This document shows, piece after piece, positions 24,947 to 32,879 of a stretch of DNA of 64,000 nt (positions within the stretch are counted from its first letter, which is position 1; the number at the start of each line of letters is the position of its first letter). The stretch comes from Nocardioides sp. LHD-245 (GTDB taxonomy: Bacteria; Actinomycetota; Actinomycetes; Propionibacteriales; Nocardioidaceae), in the NCBI RefSeq assembly GCF_030929495.1, contig NZ_JAVFWN010000009.1, forward strand, positions 233,987 through 297,986, in the 5' to 3' direction. The translations under genes were made by a program, and so were the position numbers. The notes below the pieces were generated by a model that made no database searches, had not been told where the DNA came from, and worked only from the letters and a program-made list of their open reading frames with translations.

Positions 24947-24960
24947 ATCAAGCGCTCGCT
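24947..24960. promoter_or_regulatory. KstR2-type operator, one mismatch
   Basis: ATCAAGCGCTCGCT differs at one fixed base. It lies 52-65 nt upstream of the livH start in the divergent region with the CoA-transferase gene. Confidence 0.65.
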
Positions 24961-25005
24961 TGAAGTGCTAGTAAGCCACGTCACAGGGGCCCTGTCAAGA
25001 CGTGA

Positions 25006-25019
25006 ATCAAGCACTTGCT
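25006..25019. promoter_or_regulatory. KstR2-type operator, exact match
   Basis: ATCAAGCACTTGCT, exact. It is 135 nt upstream of the CoA-transferase start and 59 nt from the livH-side site, so the pair could control both divergent operons. Confidence 0.72.
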
Positions 25020-25153
25020 TAAATCGATCTGGCGGACTACGTTCGCGGATGCCCCGGGACCCGCCGGGCACCCCGACGGCCCCCTCTCCGCAGCCCTGCC
25101 GGCGCCGCACGAGAGACCGTCCCGGGACGACCCCGACACAGGAGGTGGCCCTC

Positions 25154-26425
25154 GTGCAGCTGCCCGACCGCAGCACGCCGAGCGAGGCCGTGCGCCGGAT
25201 CCCACCTGGCGCCGCGATCGTGGCCTCCCCCGGTTGCGGGACGCCCGAGACCCTGCTCACCCACCTCGCCGCGTCGGCCGACCTGCTCGGCCGGCCCACC
25301 CTCTACTCCGGCCTGCAGCTCGGTGCCTACCCGTTCCTCGAGGCCGCCGCCGAGGGATTGCTGCGCTACCGCACCTGGCATCCCTACGGCCCTGCCCGGG
25401 CGGCGCTCGCCCCCGGCCGGGTGGACTACGTGCCGGCCCGCGGGTCCGCCGTCCCGGGTCTGCTGGACCAGTGGCAGACCTCGGTCGCGCTGGTCCGGGT
25501 CTCCCCGCCCGACCGCAACGGCTGGTGCAGCCTCGGGCCGTCCGCCAGCTACGTGTGCCACGCGGTCGCCCGCGCCACGCTGGTTATCGCCGAGGTCGAC
25601 CCCCGGACCCCCCGCACCACGGGCGACTCGATGCTGCACGTCTCCCAGATCAGCGTGCTCGTGGACGCCGACACGCCTCCTTGCGAGTTCCCCGCCGCAG
25701 TACGGGACGAGACCAGCGACCGCGTGGCGGCCCACGTTCTCGGGCTGCTGCCGCCCGAGCCGACGCTCCAGCTGGGCATCGGCGCCGTCCCGGAGGCGAT
25801 CACCGCCTTCCTCGCCGAGAGCGGCGTGGGCCCCGTGCGCATCGTCGGCATGGGCAACGACGCCATGGTCGGCCTCTTCGAGCGCGGGCTGCTGCGCTGG
25901 ACCGACACCGGCGACGCCCCTGCGATCTCCGCCGCCGAGCTGATGGGCACCCGGACGCTGATGGAGTTCGCCGACGGCAACCCCGCGATCGTGCTGCGCG
26001 ACAGTCGGGTCGCCCACGCGCCCCGCGCACTCGCGCGGATCCCCCGCCTGGTCGCGGTGAACTCGGCGATCGAGGTCGATCTCGCCGGCCAGGTCGGCTC
26101 CGAGCTGGTCCGCAGCCGTCAGGTCTCCGGGATCGGCGGCAGCGCCGACTTCGTCGAGGCCGGCTTCGGCTCCGACGGCGGGCTGTCCGTCATCGCGCTC
26201 CCGTCGACGACCCCGGACGGACGGCACAGCCGGATCGTGCCGCGCCTCGGCGCGGACGTCGTCTCGCTGGCGCGACACACCCCCGACGCTGTGGTCACGG
26301 AGTACGGCGTCGCCTGGCTCCGCGGCCGCACCGAGGCCGAGCGCGTCGAGGCCCTCGTGGCCGTCGCGCACCCCGACCACCGGGACGGCCTGCTCACCCC
26401 CACCGAGCCCCAGGAGACACGATGA
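25154..26425 (+). CDS. acetyl-CoA hydrolase/transferase family CoA-transferase
   Basis: 423 residues from GTG 25154 with AGGAGG 8 nt upstream; a longer open frame reaching 24965 crosses the operator and is not used. The C-terminal domain has SAIEVDLAGQVGSE, whose Glu is the catalytic glutamyl-CoA residue in 4-hydroxybutyrate CoA-transferase relatives, and SGIGGSADFVEAG, the conserved GGxxDF motif. It would move CoA between an intermediate and acetate or succinate. It overlaps the MaoC gene by 4 nt. It is not an IpdAB-type ring hydrolase, which is a two-subunit member of another subfamily. Confidence 0.85.
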   Translation: MQLPDRSTPSEAVRRIPPGAAIVASPGCGTPETLLTHLAASADLLGRPTLYSGLQLGAYPFLEAAAEGLLRYRTWHPYGPARAALAPGRVDYVPARGSAVPGLLDQWQTSVALVRVSPPDRNGWCSLGPSASYVCHAVARATLVIAEVDPRTPRTTGDSMLHVSQISVLVDADTPPCEFPAAVRDETSDRVAAHVLGLLPPEPTLQLGIGAVPEAITAFLAESGVGPVRIVGMGNDAMVGLFERGLLRWTDTGDAPAISAAELMGTRTLMEFADGNPAIVLRDSRVAHAPRALARIPRLVAVNSAIEVDLAGQVGSELVRSRQVSGIGGSADFVEAGFGSDGGLSVIALPSTTPDGRHSRIVPRLGADVVSLARHTPDAVVTEYGVAWLRGRTEAERVEALVAVAHPDHRDGLLTPTEPQETR

Positions 26426-26907
26426 CCGTCCACACCCGCCGCGGCCGCTACTACGAGGAGATGATCCCGGGCGACGTGTTCAAGCACGAGCCCGGACGCA
26501 CCGTCACCGAGGCCGACAACGTGCTGTTCTGCAGCCTGACCCTCAACACCCAGACCCTGCACCTCGACGCGGTGAAGTCGGCCGAGTCGGAGTTCGGCCA
26601 GCGGCTGGTCAACAGCCTGCTCACGCTGGGCATCGTGTGCAGCATCGGCGTACCGGACCTGACCCAGAAGACGACGATCGCCAACCTCGGCTTCCAGCAG
26701 ATCGCCTTCCCGGCGCCGGTCTTCATCGGCGACACGCTCTACTGCGAGACCGAGATCAAGGACCGCCGGCCGTCCGCCTCCCGGCCCGGCCAGGGCATCG
26801 TCACGCTCGAGCACCGCGGTCTCAACCAGGACGGCGTGCTGGTGTGCTCGGCGGTCCGCACCGCCCTCGTGAAGTTCCTCCCCGAGGGCGAGACCACGCT
26901 CGCCTGA
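26422..26907 (+). CDS. MaoC-like hotdog hydratase/dehydratase
   Basis: 161 residues, ATG 26422 after CAGGAGACACG. Single hotdog domain; RTVTEADNVLFCSLTLNTQ corresponds to the MaoC N-terminal helix and the D/N near T-x-N-x-Q-x-x-HLD (NTQTLHLD) to the hydratase 2 catalytic Asp/His motif. It resembles mesaconyl-CoA hydratase/MaoC proteins that hydrate enoyl-CoA. Second gene of the four-gene operon. Likely hydratase step after an acyl-CoA dehydrogenase. Confidence 0.84.
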   Translation: MTVHTRRGRYYEEMIPGDVFKHEPGRTVTEADNVLFCSLTLNTQTLHLDAVKSAESEFGQRLVNSLLTLGIVCSIGVPDLTQKTTIANLGFQQIAFPAPVFIGDTLYCETEIKDRRPSASRPGQGIVTLEHRGLNQDGVLVCSAVRTALVKFLPEGETTLA

Positions 26908-26924
26908 CCCGACCGGAGGACGGC

Positions 26925-27437
26925 ATGACGACTCCCATCACGAAGCCCGCCGAGGACTCCTCGGCCCGGCTGGCCCGGCTGGAGCAGCGGATCGCCGAGC
27001 TCGAGAGCGTACGCGCGATCGAGGCACTGGCCAGCCGCTACCACACGCTGTGCGACGGCGGCTGGGCCGGACCGAGCCACGCCGACGTCGACGCGCTGGC
27101 CGAGCTCTGGCTGCCCGACGGCGTCTACAGCATCAACGCGGCCCGGCCTCCGTGCCGCGGCCGGGCCGAGATCCGCGAGCAGTTCGTCCGGCTGCGGACC
27201 TCCATGCCGTGGATCCTGCACACCTTCACGAACAGCGAGATCGACGTCGACGGCGACCGGGCGACCGGCACCTTCAAGGGCATCGCCTATTACCGGCGAG
27301 CCGGGGGCAGCCACGTGGTCGTCGGCTCGTACACCGGCCGGTTCGTGCGGACCGCCGAGGGATGGCGCTTCGCCTCCTGGGTCGCGGACCTCGCCCACGG
27401 CTCGGTCCTGACGCCGCCCGCGGGGACGGACCGGTGA
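26925..27437 (+). CDS. SnoaL-like NTF2-fold protein with N-terminal coiled coil
   Basis: 170 residues. An amphipathic helix with a short heptad pattern (ARLARLEQRIAELESV, about 15-30) precedes a SnoaL_4/NTF2 domain (about 30-160; helix IEALASRYHTLCDGG, strand HTFTNSEIDVDGDRATG). Related domains act as isomerases, cyclases or ring dehydratases, or as small subunits. It overlaps the next LLM gene by 4 nt (GTGA). Its pairing with an LLM enzyme is repeated at 45859-47356, suggesting a functional couple. Confidence 0.78.
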   Translation: MTTPITKPAEDSSARLARLEQRIAELESVRAIEALASRYHTLCDGGWAGPSHADVDALAELWLPDGVYSINAARPPCRGRAEIREQFVRLRTSMPWILHTFTNSEIDVDGDRATGTFKGIAYYRRAGGSHVVVGSYTGRFVRTAEGWRFASWVADLAHGSVLTPPAGTDR

Positions 27438-28309
27438 GCCTCCCCGCGGGACGGTGGGGCGCCTGGTCCAGTGCGCTCCGGCTGCGCGAGACATCCGCCG
27501 CCCAGGACGCCGCCGCGGCGTTGGAGGAGGCGGGCTGCTCGGCGCTGTGGATGACCGGTGGACTCAGCGACCCGTTCCCGCGCGTGGCGGAGCTGCTCGC
27601 CGCGACGTCCCGCACCGTGGTCGCGACCGGCATCCTGAGCATCTGGACGATGACCGCCGAGGAGGTCGCGAGCGCCGCCCGGGCGCTGCCGGACCCCGAC
27701 CGGTTCCTGCTCGGGCTCGGGGTCAGCCACGCCCAGCTGGTCGACCACGCCGACCCGGGCCGCTACCGGCGTCCGCTGAGCCGGATGCGCGAGTACCTCG
27801 ACGAGCTCGACGTCGCCGGCGGCCCCGGCGCCGGCAGCCGGGTCCTCGCGGCCCTCGGCCCCCGGATGCTCGAGCTCGCGGCCACCCGGGCTGCGGGGGC
27901 GCACCCCTACCTGACGACGCCGGAGCACACCGCGCTCGCCCGGGCGGCACTCGGCCCGGCGTCGTACCTGGCGCCGACGCAGATGGTGGTGCTCGAGGCG
28001 GACGCCGGCCTCGCCCGGGCCGCGGCTCGCCGCCACCTCGCGATGTACCTCGCCCAGCCCAACTACCGCTCCAGCTGGGAGCGGCTCGGCTTCACCGAGG
28101 ACGACGCGAGCCAGGGCGGCTCGGACCGTCTCGTCGACGCCCTGGTCGCCTGGGGAGACCCCGAGCGGATCGCCGTACGGCTCCACGAGCACGTCGCCGC
28201 CGGCGCCGACCACGTCTGCCTCCAGGTCCTCGACCGGCAGGCCGGTTGGAAGGACCAGGCGCTCCCTGTCGCCGACTGGCAGCGCCTCCTGGCCGCCCTC
28301 GCCCCCTGA
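27434..28309 (+). CDS. LLM-class oxidoreductase (TIGR03620-like F420 type)
   Basis: 291 residues from GTG 27434. Luciferase-like TIM barrel; WMTGGLSDPFPRVAELLAAT, LGLGVSHAQLV and YLDELDVAGG are typical of actinobacterial F420-dependent LLM proteins. The stop codon (28307-28309) is itself the first bases of the 32-bp repeat array that follows. Last gene of the CoA-transferase/MaoC/SnoaL/LLM operon. Substrate unknown. Confidence 0.8.
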   Translation: MSLPAGRWGAWSSALRLRETSAAQDAAAALEEAGCSALWMTGGLSDPFPRVAELLAATSRTVVATGILSIWTMTAEEVASAARALPDPDRFLLGLGVSHAQLVDHADPGRYRRPLSRMREYLDELDVAGGPGAGSRVLAALGPRMLELAATRAAGAHPYLTTPEHTALARAALGPASYLAPTQMVVLEADAGLARAAARRHLAMYLAQPNYRSSWERLGFTEDDASQGGSDRLVDALVAWGDPERIAVRLHEHVAAGADHVCLQVLDRQAGWKDQALPVADWQRLLAALAP

Positions 28310-28579
28310 CCCGGCTCACCCTGAATCCAAATCAACGCCGACCCGGCTCAGATTGAACTCGGAATCGCGCCGACCCGGCTCAGATTGAACTCGAAGCAGC
28401 GCTGACCCGGCGCGGATCGAACTAGGAAAGTTCAATCCGAGCCGGGTCGGCGACGTACGGGATTCAGGTTGAGCCGGGTCGGCGTTGTTCGGGATTCAGG
28501 TTGAGCCGGGTCGGCGTTGTTCGGGATTCAATCTGCGACGGGTCGGCGTGATTCAGATTCAGTGTGAGCCGGGTCAGGG
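28307..28579. repeat. dyad-symmetric array of 32-bp repeats between convergent genes
   Basis: Four direct units begin with GACCCGGCTCA-like cores at 28308, 28340, 28372 and 28404, exactly 32 bp apart. Five inverted units follow, with the complementary core ending at 28448, 28480, 28512, 28544 (32-bp steps) and 28575 (31). Corresponding units mirror about one centre at 28426, where 28414-28423 and 28429-28438 form a 10-bp inverted repeat. The array starts at one gene's stop codon and ends just before the other's. There are no unique spacers, so it is not a CRISPR. Possible roles: bidirectional terminator, cruciform, or multimer protein-binding site. Confidence 0.88.
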
Positions 28580-28580
28580 G

Positions 28581-29741
28581 TCAGGCGGACCAGGGGGTGA
28601 GCGATCCGCCCTCGCCCCAGACCAGGTACTGCCCGGGCTCCTCGACCTCGGCCTGGCCGTCGGCGTAGGTCAGCGAGCCATAGACGGAGACCTGCTCCTC
28701 GACCTCGGCGAGGGCCGCGGCGACCTTCGCCGGGTCGCCGCTGCCGGCGTCGCGGATGGCGGTGGCGACCAGCCACATGGCGGTGTAGCCCTGGGCGGCG
28801 AACATGTCGGGGGCCGCGCCGTACTCCTCCTCGTAGGCGGCCGCGAACTCCGCGCCCTCCTCGTTGACCGTGAAGGCGGCGCTGAACGGGGTCGGGAAGA
28901 CGGTGCCCGCGAGGTCGCCGTCGGACGCGTCGTACGCCGCCCGGCTGTCGGCCCCGACGTTGGAGACGATGGGCTTGTCGTAGCCACGGCTGCGCAGCGC
29001 CTTGGCGAGGTTGGCGGTCGACGAGCCGATAGTGCTGGCGACCACGACGTCCGGGTCGATGCTGGCGATCTCGGTCGCGACCGCCGTGAACGACGTCTCG
29101 GCGGTGCCGACGCGGATCGTCTTGGCGAGGTCCACCCCGTTGCGCTCCAGCCCGGCCTCGTAGACCGCGGCGTCCTGCACCATCGCGTCGTTGTCGTCGT
29201 TGACGACCATCACGGCGTCCGCGAACTCGCCCGCCGGGAGCACGGTGTCGAGGAACTGGTCGTACATGCCGCCGGGCGCCGAGGGCACCTCGAACGGCCG
29301 GAACAGGTACGGCGGGTCGGCCAGGTCCTCGAGGATGGAGACCGTCACGACGCCGGGCACGGTGCTCTCCCGCAGCAGCGGCGACAGCGCTCCGGCCTCA
29401 CCGCCCAGGGTGCAGCAGAGCACGGCCGAGGCGTCGTCGGCCTCGAGCTGGCGGTAGGCCGCGATCGCCTTGCCCGGGTCGCCCGCGGTGTCGACGATCT
29501 CCAGCTCGATCTCCGAGCCGTCGCCGAGGAAGTCGCTGGCGTTGATCTCCGCCACGGCGAGCTCGATCCCCTGCGCCACCGGCTTGCCGGCGAAGGCGCC
29601 GGGGCCGGACTGCACGATCGGCGCCCCCACCAGGTACGTCGTCGCGCCGCCCTCGTCGTCCGACGAGGAGCATCCCGCGAGGACGCTGCCGGCGACGGCG
29701 AGGGCGGTGAGGGCTCCGGCGGCACGGGCGGCTCGGCGCAT
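28581..29741 (-). CDS. branched-chain-type ABC substrate-binding lipoprotein
   Basis: 386 residues. Signal with twin Arg at 2-3, hydrophobic stretch and lipobox LAGC (Cys about 24) followed by a Ser/Asp/Gly linker. Peripla_BP_6 fold from about 35. It is clearly paralogous to the protein at 36966-38138: shared NASDFLGDG/NDSDFLGDG, AGALSPLLRES/AGALAPMIKQS, NDDNDAMV/TADNDGMV and DMFAAQGYTAMWLVA/DMYGAQGYTAMWLLA. Both lie in one operon under one operator pair with no permease; LivHMGF at 22-25 kb is the likely channel. Last gene of the operon. Confidence 0.9.
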   Translation of the reverse strand: MRRAARAAGALTALAVAGSVLAGCSSSDDEGGATTYLVGAPIVQSGPGAFAGKPVAQGIELAVAEINASDFLGDGSEIELEIVDTAGDPGKAIAAYRQLEADDASAVLCCTLGGEAGALSPLLRESTVPGVVTVSILEDLADPPYLFRPFEVPSAPGGMYDQFLDTVLPAGEFADAVMVVNDDNDAMVQDAAVYEAGLERNGVDLAKTIRVGTAETSFTAVATEIASIDPDVVVASTIGSSTANLAKALRSRGYDKPIVSNVGADSRAAYDASDGDLAGTVFPTPFSAAFTVNEEGAEFAAAYEEEYGAAPDMFAAQGYTAMWLVATAIRDAGSGDPAKVAAALAEVEEQVSVYGSLTYADGQAEVEEPGQYLVWGEGGSLTPWSA

Positions 29742-29757
29742 GGGTGGATCTCCTGTC

Positions 29758-29793
29758 GGGATGGGCCCTCGGATGGGTCCTCGGATGGGTCAG
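29758..29793. repeat. three 12-bp tandem repeats overlapping a stop codon
   Basis: GGGATGGGCCCT, CGGATGGGTCCT and CGGATGGGTCAG run head to tail in the spacer between the thiolase-like gene and the binding-protein gene. The last unit contains the thiolase-like stop (29790-29792). Confidence 0.7.
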
Positions 29794-30944
29794 AGGGTCG
29801 CTGCGCTGCCGAGCACGAGGGTGCCGGAGCTCATGAACATGCCGCCGACGCCGGTGCAGACGCTGATGTCGACGCCGTCGACCTGCGCCGGCGCGGTGCC
29901 GCGGACCTGGCGCACGGACTCCTGGATGGCGAACATGCCGTACATCCCGGTGTGGGTGTACGACAGCCCGCCGCCGTTGGTGTTCATCGGCAGGCTGCCG
30001 CCGGGGGCGGTGTGGCCGTCCTCGATGAACGCCGGCGCCTCGCCCCGGCCGACGAAGCCGAGGTCCTCGAGACCGTAGATCGGGACGTGCGCGAAGGCGT
30101 CGTAGATCATCAGGTGGTCGACGTCGGCGTGCGCGACGCCCGACTGGGCGAGGGCACGCTCGCCGCCGAGGCGGATGGCCCGCGACGACGTCAGGCTCTC
30201 CAGCCCGGAGACGACCGACGACTCGCTGGACTCCCCGGCGCCGAGGACGTAGACGGGCGGGTTCGGCAGGTCGAGCGACCGGGCCCGCTCGGCCGAGGTG
30301 AGCACGAGGGCGCCGCCACCGTCGGTGACCAGGCAGCAGTGCAGCAGGTGCACAGGGTCGGCGATGACGGGCGAGGCGAAGACGTCCTCGACGGTGATCG
30401 GGTCGCGCAGCTTGGCGCGGGGGTTCATCGCCGCCCACTGGCGCTGCACGACCGGCACCAGCGCGAGCTGCTCGCGGGTCATGCCGTACTGCGCCATGTA
30501 GCGGCGCACGCCGATCGGGAACAGCGACGGCGCGCCCACCGGGCCGTGCGGCACCTCCAGCTGCGCCATCAGCGACTGCGGGGCCGGCGCCCACGGCGTC
30601 ATGCCGATCCGCGAGCGTCCGGACTCGCCGTGGGTGACGAGGACCGTCTCGCACAGGCCCGCGCTGATCGCGGCCATGGCGTGCCGCACGTGCAGCATGT
30701 ACGACGAGCCGCCGACGTTGGTGCCGTCGAGGTACTCCGGCACGATGCCCAGGTAGTCGGCGACGTCGTTGGGCAGCTCGCCGGCCGAGGCGACGCCGTC
30801 GATGTCGGCCGGGGTGAGGCCGCAGTCGGCCAGCGCGTTGAGCGCGGCGTCGACGTGCAGCTCCAGGGCGGACTTGTCGGGGATCTTCCCCAGGTCGGTG
30901 CTCTCGGCGGCGCCGACGATCGCGATCGCTCCGCGCAGGCTCAT
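29790..30944 (-). CDS. thiolase-fold protein without the nucleophilic Cys, Ltp2-like aldolase candidate
   Basis: 384 residues from ATG 30942-30944. Thiolase/SCP-x fold, but the nucleophile position reads NVGGSSYMLHVRHA (Ser80-Ser81; no Cys), while downstream YDAFAHVPIYGL and NTNGGGLSYTHTGMYGM resemble lipid-transfer proteins. Ltp2-type steroid aldolases have a thiolase fold, do retro-aldol cleavage instead of thiolysis, and need a DUF35 partner. Here a DUF35 gene overlaps immediately upstream, and heteromeric acyl-CoA dehydrogenase genes follow upstream too. I infer a retro-aldolase acting on a 3-hydroxyacyl-CoA with a branched beta carbon. Confidence 0.82.
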   Translation of the reverse strand: MSLRGAIAIVGAAESTDLGKIPDKSALELHVDAALNALADCGLTPADIDGVASAGELPNDVADYLGIVPEYLDGTNVGGSSYMLHVRHAMAAISAGLCETVLVTHGESGRSRIGMTPWAPAPQSLMAQLEVPHGPVGAPSLFPIGVRRYMAQYGMTREQLALVPVVQRQWAAMNPRAKLRDPITVEDVFASPVIADPVHLLHCCLVTDGGGALVLTSAERARSLDLPNPPVYVLGAGESSESSVVSGLESLTSSRAIRLGGERALAQSGVAHADVDHLMIYDAFAHVPIYGLEDLGFVGRGEAPAFIEDGHTAPGGSLPMNTNGGGLSYTHTGMYGMFAIQESVRQVRGTAPAQVDGVDISVCTGVGGMFMSSGTLVLGSAATL

Positions 30945-31336
30945 GCCGTGGCCTCCTCGAGGTCGAAGCAGACGACGCGGCGCTCGCCGCGCTCCTCGAA
31001 GGCCACCCGCACGGGCGCGTCGACCTCCAGCAGCTCGGGCCGGTCGGTGCGGACCACACCGGTCAGGTGCGGTCCTTCGGCGAGCGCGACGACGCCGAGG
31101 GCGTACGGCGCCTCGAATCCGGCCGGGGCGCGGTGGTTGACGACGAACGACAGCAGCACGCCGGTGCCGGCCGCCGGGACCAGCTCGACCGTGCGTGCGC
31201 CGCAGCGGGGGCAGCTGCTGCGCGGGTAGAGGAAGAACGACGCGCAGGCCGTGCAGCGGGGCACGGTCAGCTCGCCGGCGTCGATCCGGTCGAGCCACGC
31301 CTGGGTGTCCGGGGTGGCGAGGGGGACGGGCTTCAC
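30941..31336 (-). CDS. DUF35/OB-fold zinc-ribbon protein (thiolase/aldolase partner)
   Basis: 131 residues from GTG 31334-31336 with AGGAGTG upstream. A rubredoxin-like zinc ribbon with two CxxC pairs (CTAC and CPRC, about 28-45) precedes an OB fold (about 50-125; VLLSFVVNHRAPAGFEAPYA). DUF35 proteins bind acyl-CoA next to thiolase-fold enzymes, as ChsH2 does with Ltp2. It overlaps the thiolase-like gene by 4 nt, so a 1:1 complex is expected. There is no fused MaoC domain, unlike ChsH2. Confidence 0.87.
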   Translation of the reverse strand: MKPVPLATPDTQAWLDRIDAGELTVPRCTACASFFLYPRSSCPRCGARTVELVPAAGTGVLLSFVVNHRAPAGFEAPYALGVVALAEGPHLTGVVRTDRPELLEVDAPVRVAFEERGERRVVCFDLEEATA

Positions 31337-31340
31337 GAGG

Positions 31341-32879
31341 TCACTCCTGGACGAGTTCGGGCAGCAGGTGCTTGCGGAGCTTGCCGTTGGCGCCGCGAGG
31401 CAGCTCGGCGACGACCTGGTACTGGCGCGGCACCTTGTAGCGCGCGAGACGGTCGTGGAGGAAGGGGCCGAGCAGGTCGGCGACGTCGTCGCCGAACAGC
31501 GGCGAGCCGGGGACGGCCTGGATGACGGCGCAGGAGAGCTCGCCCCACTCGGGGTCGGGCAGCCCGACGACGCCGGCGTCCTGGATGTCGGGGTGCTCGA
31601 GCAGGGCGGCCTCGACCTCGGCGGGGTAGATGTTGACGCCACCGCTGACGATGACCTCGGCCGAGCGGCCGAGCAGGAAGAGGTAGCCGTCCTCGTCGAG
31701 GTGGCCGAGATCGCCGACGGTGACGAAGTCGCCGACGCGACCGGCCTGGGTCTTGGCGTCGTCACCGCGGTACTCGAACGCGTTGGCGCCCATCCGGAGG
31801 TAGACCGCGCCGGCGGTGCCGGTGGGGACCTGCTCGCCGTCGTCGCCGAGGACCCGGACCTCGGCGCCGGGCTGAGGACGTCCGACGCTGCCGGGTCGCT
31901 CGAGCCATTCGGCGCTGGAGATGGCGGTGCCCGCGGCCTCCGTCGCGCCGTAGTACTCCCACACGACGGGTCCGAACCACGCGATCACCGCGCGCTTCAC
32001 CGTCTCGGGGCAGGGCCCGGCACCGTGCACGAGCGAGCGCATGCTGCCGACGTCGTACGCCGCCCGGGTCGCCTCCGGCAGGCGCAGCAGCCGGTGCAGC
32101 TGGGTCGGCACCAGGTGGGTCGTGGTGACCCGGTGCTCCTGGATCAGGCGGAGCACCTGCTCCGCGTCGAAGCGGCCGGTCAGCACCACGGCGTGGCCGT
32201 AGTGCAGGGAGGTCACGGCGAGTCCGCTGACCGCGGTGTGGCTGAGCGGCGAGGTCACCAGGTGCACGCCGTCGTCGAGCGGGGTGATGCCGAACATGCC
32301 GAGCTGCCAGGCGGCGCCGGCCGCGAACACGTCGTCCGGGTCGCCCTCCGGCAGCCGGCGCAGCACGCCCTTCGGACGGCCCGTCGTGCCGGAGGTGTAG
32401 CCGAGGTAGGAGCCGGGCGTGCGGTCCTCGACCGGTCCCGCGGGCACGTCGGCGATCTCGACGGTGAGGTCGCGGAAGCCGTCGGCCTCGCCGAAGGCGA
32501 GGCGCCGATCGGCCGGCAGGCCGACCGCGTCGGCCGCGGCCCGCACCGTGTCGGCGTACGCGAGCGAGCAGAGCACGGCCACCGGAGCGGCGTCCTCGAC
32601 GATATAGCCGACCTCGGTGGTGGTCAGCGCGGTGTTGACCGGGACGTAGTAGGCGCCGATCTGCTGGCAGGCGAGCACCACCGCGATCGCCCACGACTCG
32701 TTGGCGACCACGCCCACGACGCGGTCGCCGCGGTGGAGGCCGAGGTCGCGCAGCAGCCGCGAGGTGGCGTTGGCCCGGGCCAGCAGCTCGCCACGGGTGA
32801 CGGTGGTGCCGTCCGGCTCGACGACCGCGCACGCCGCGGGGTCGCTGCCGGCCAGGCGCCAGAAGCCCAGCTCGCTCAT
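31341..32879 (-). CDS. acyl-CoA ligase (AMP-forming)
   Basis: 512 residues. P-loop GYTSGTTGRPKGV, loop WEYYGATEAAGT, hinge LLGRSAEVIVSGGVNIYPAE and C-terminal lysine region GANGKLRKHLLPE. Resembles FadD-type and bile-acid/steroid side-chain ligases in the YYGATE loop. Third ligase of the regulon and clustered with the heteromeric acyl-CoA dehydrogenases, aldolase-like pair and binding proteins, so it may activate the imported acid itself. It overlaps the next gene upstream by 4 nt. Confidence 0.86.
   Translation of the reverse strand: MSELGFWRLAGSDPAACAVVEPDGTTVTRGELLARANATSRLLRDLGLHRGDRVVGVVANESWAIAVVLACQQIGAYYVPVNTALTTTEVGYIVEDAAPVAVLCSLAYADTVRAAADAVGLPADRRLAFGEADGFRDLTVEIADVPAGPVEDRTPGSYLGYTSGTTGRPKGVLRRLPEGDPDDVFAAGAAWQLGMFGITPLDDGVHLVTSPLSHTAVSGLAVTSLHYGHAVVLTGRFDAEQVLRLIQEHRVTTTHLVPTQLHRLLRLPEATRAAYDVGSMRSLVHGAGPCPETVKRAVIAWFGPVVWEYYGATEAAGTAISSAEWLERPGSVGRPQPGAEVRVLGDDGEQVPTGTAGAVYLRMGANAFEYRGDDAKTQAGRVGDFVTVGDLGHLDEDGYLFLLGRSAEVIVSGGVNIYPAEVEAALLEHPDIQDAGVVGLPDPEWGELSCAVIQAVPGSPLFGDDVADLLGPFLHDRLARYKVPRQYQVVAELPRGANGKLRKHLLPELVQE

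Noticed and set aside
25154..26425. IpdAB-type ring-opening hydrolase
   Set aside because: The protein is a single chain of the acetyl-CoA hydrolase/4-hydroxybutyrate CoA-transferase family with EVDLAGQ and GGSADF motifs, not a two-subunit class I CoA-transferase homologue.
28307..28579. CRISPR-like regular repeats
   Set aside because: Units follow one another without unique spacers, the array inverts at its midpoint, and no cas genes are in the window.
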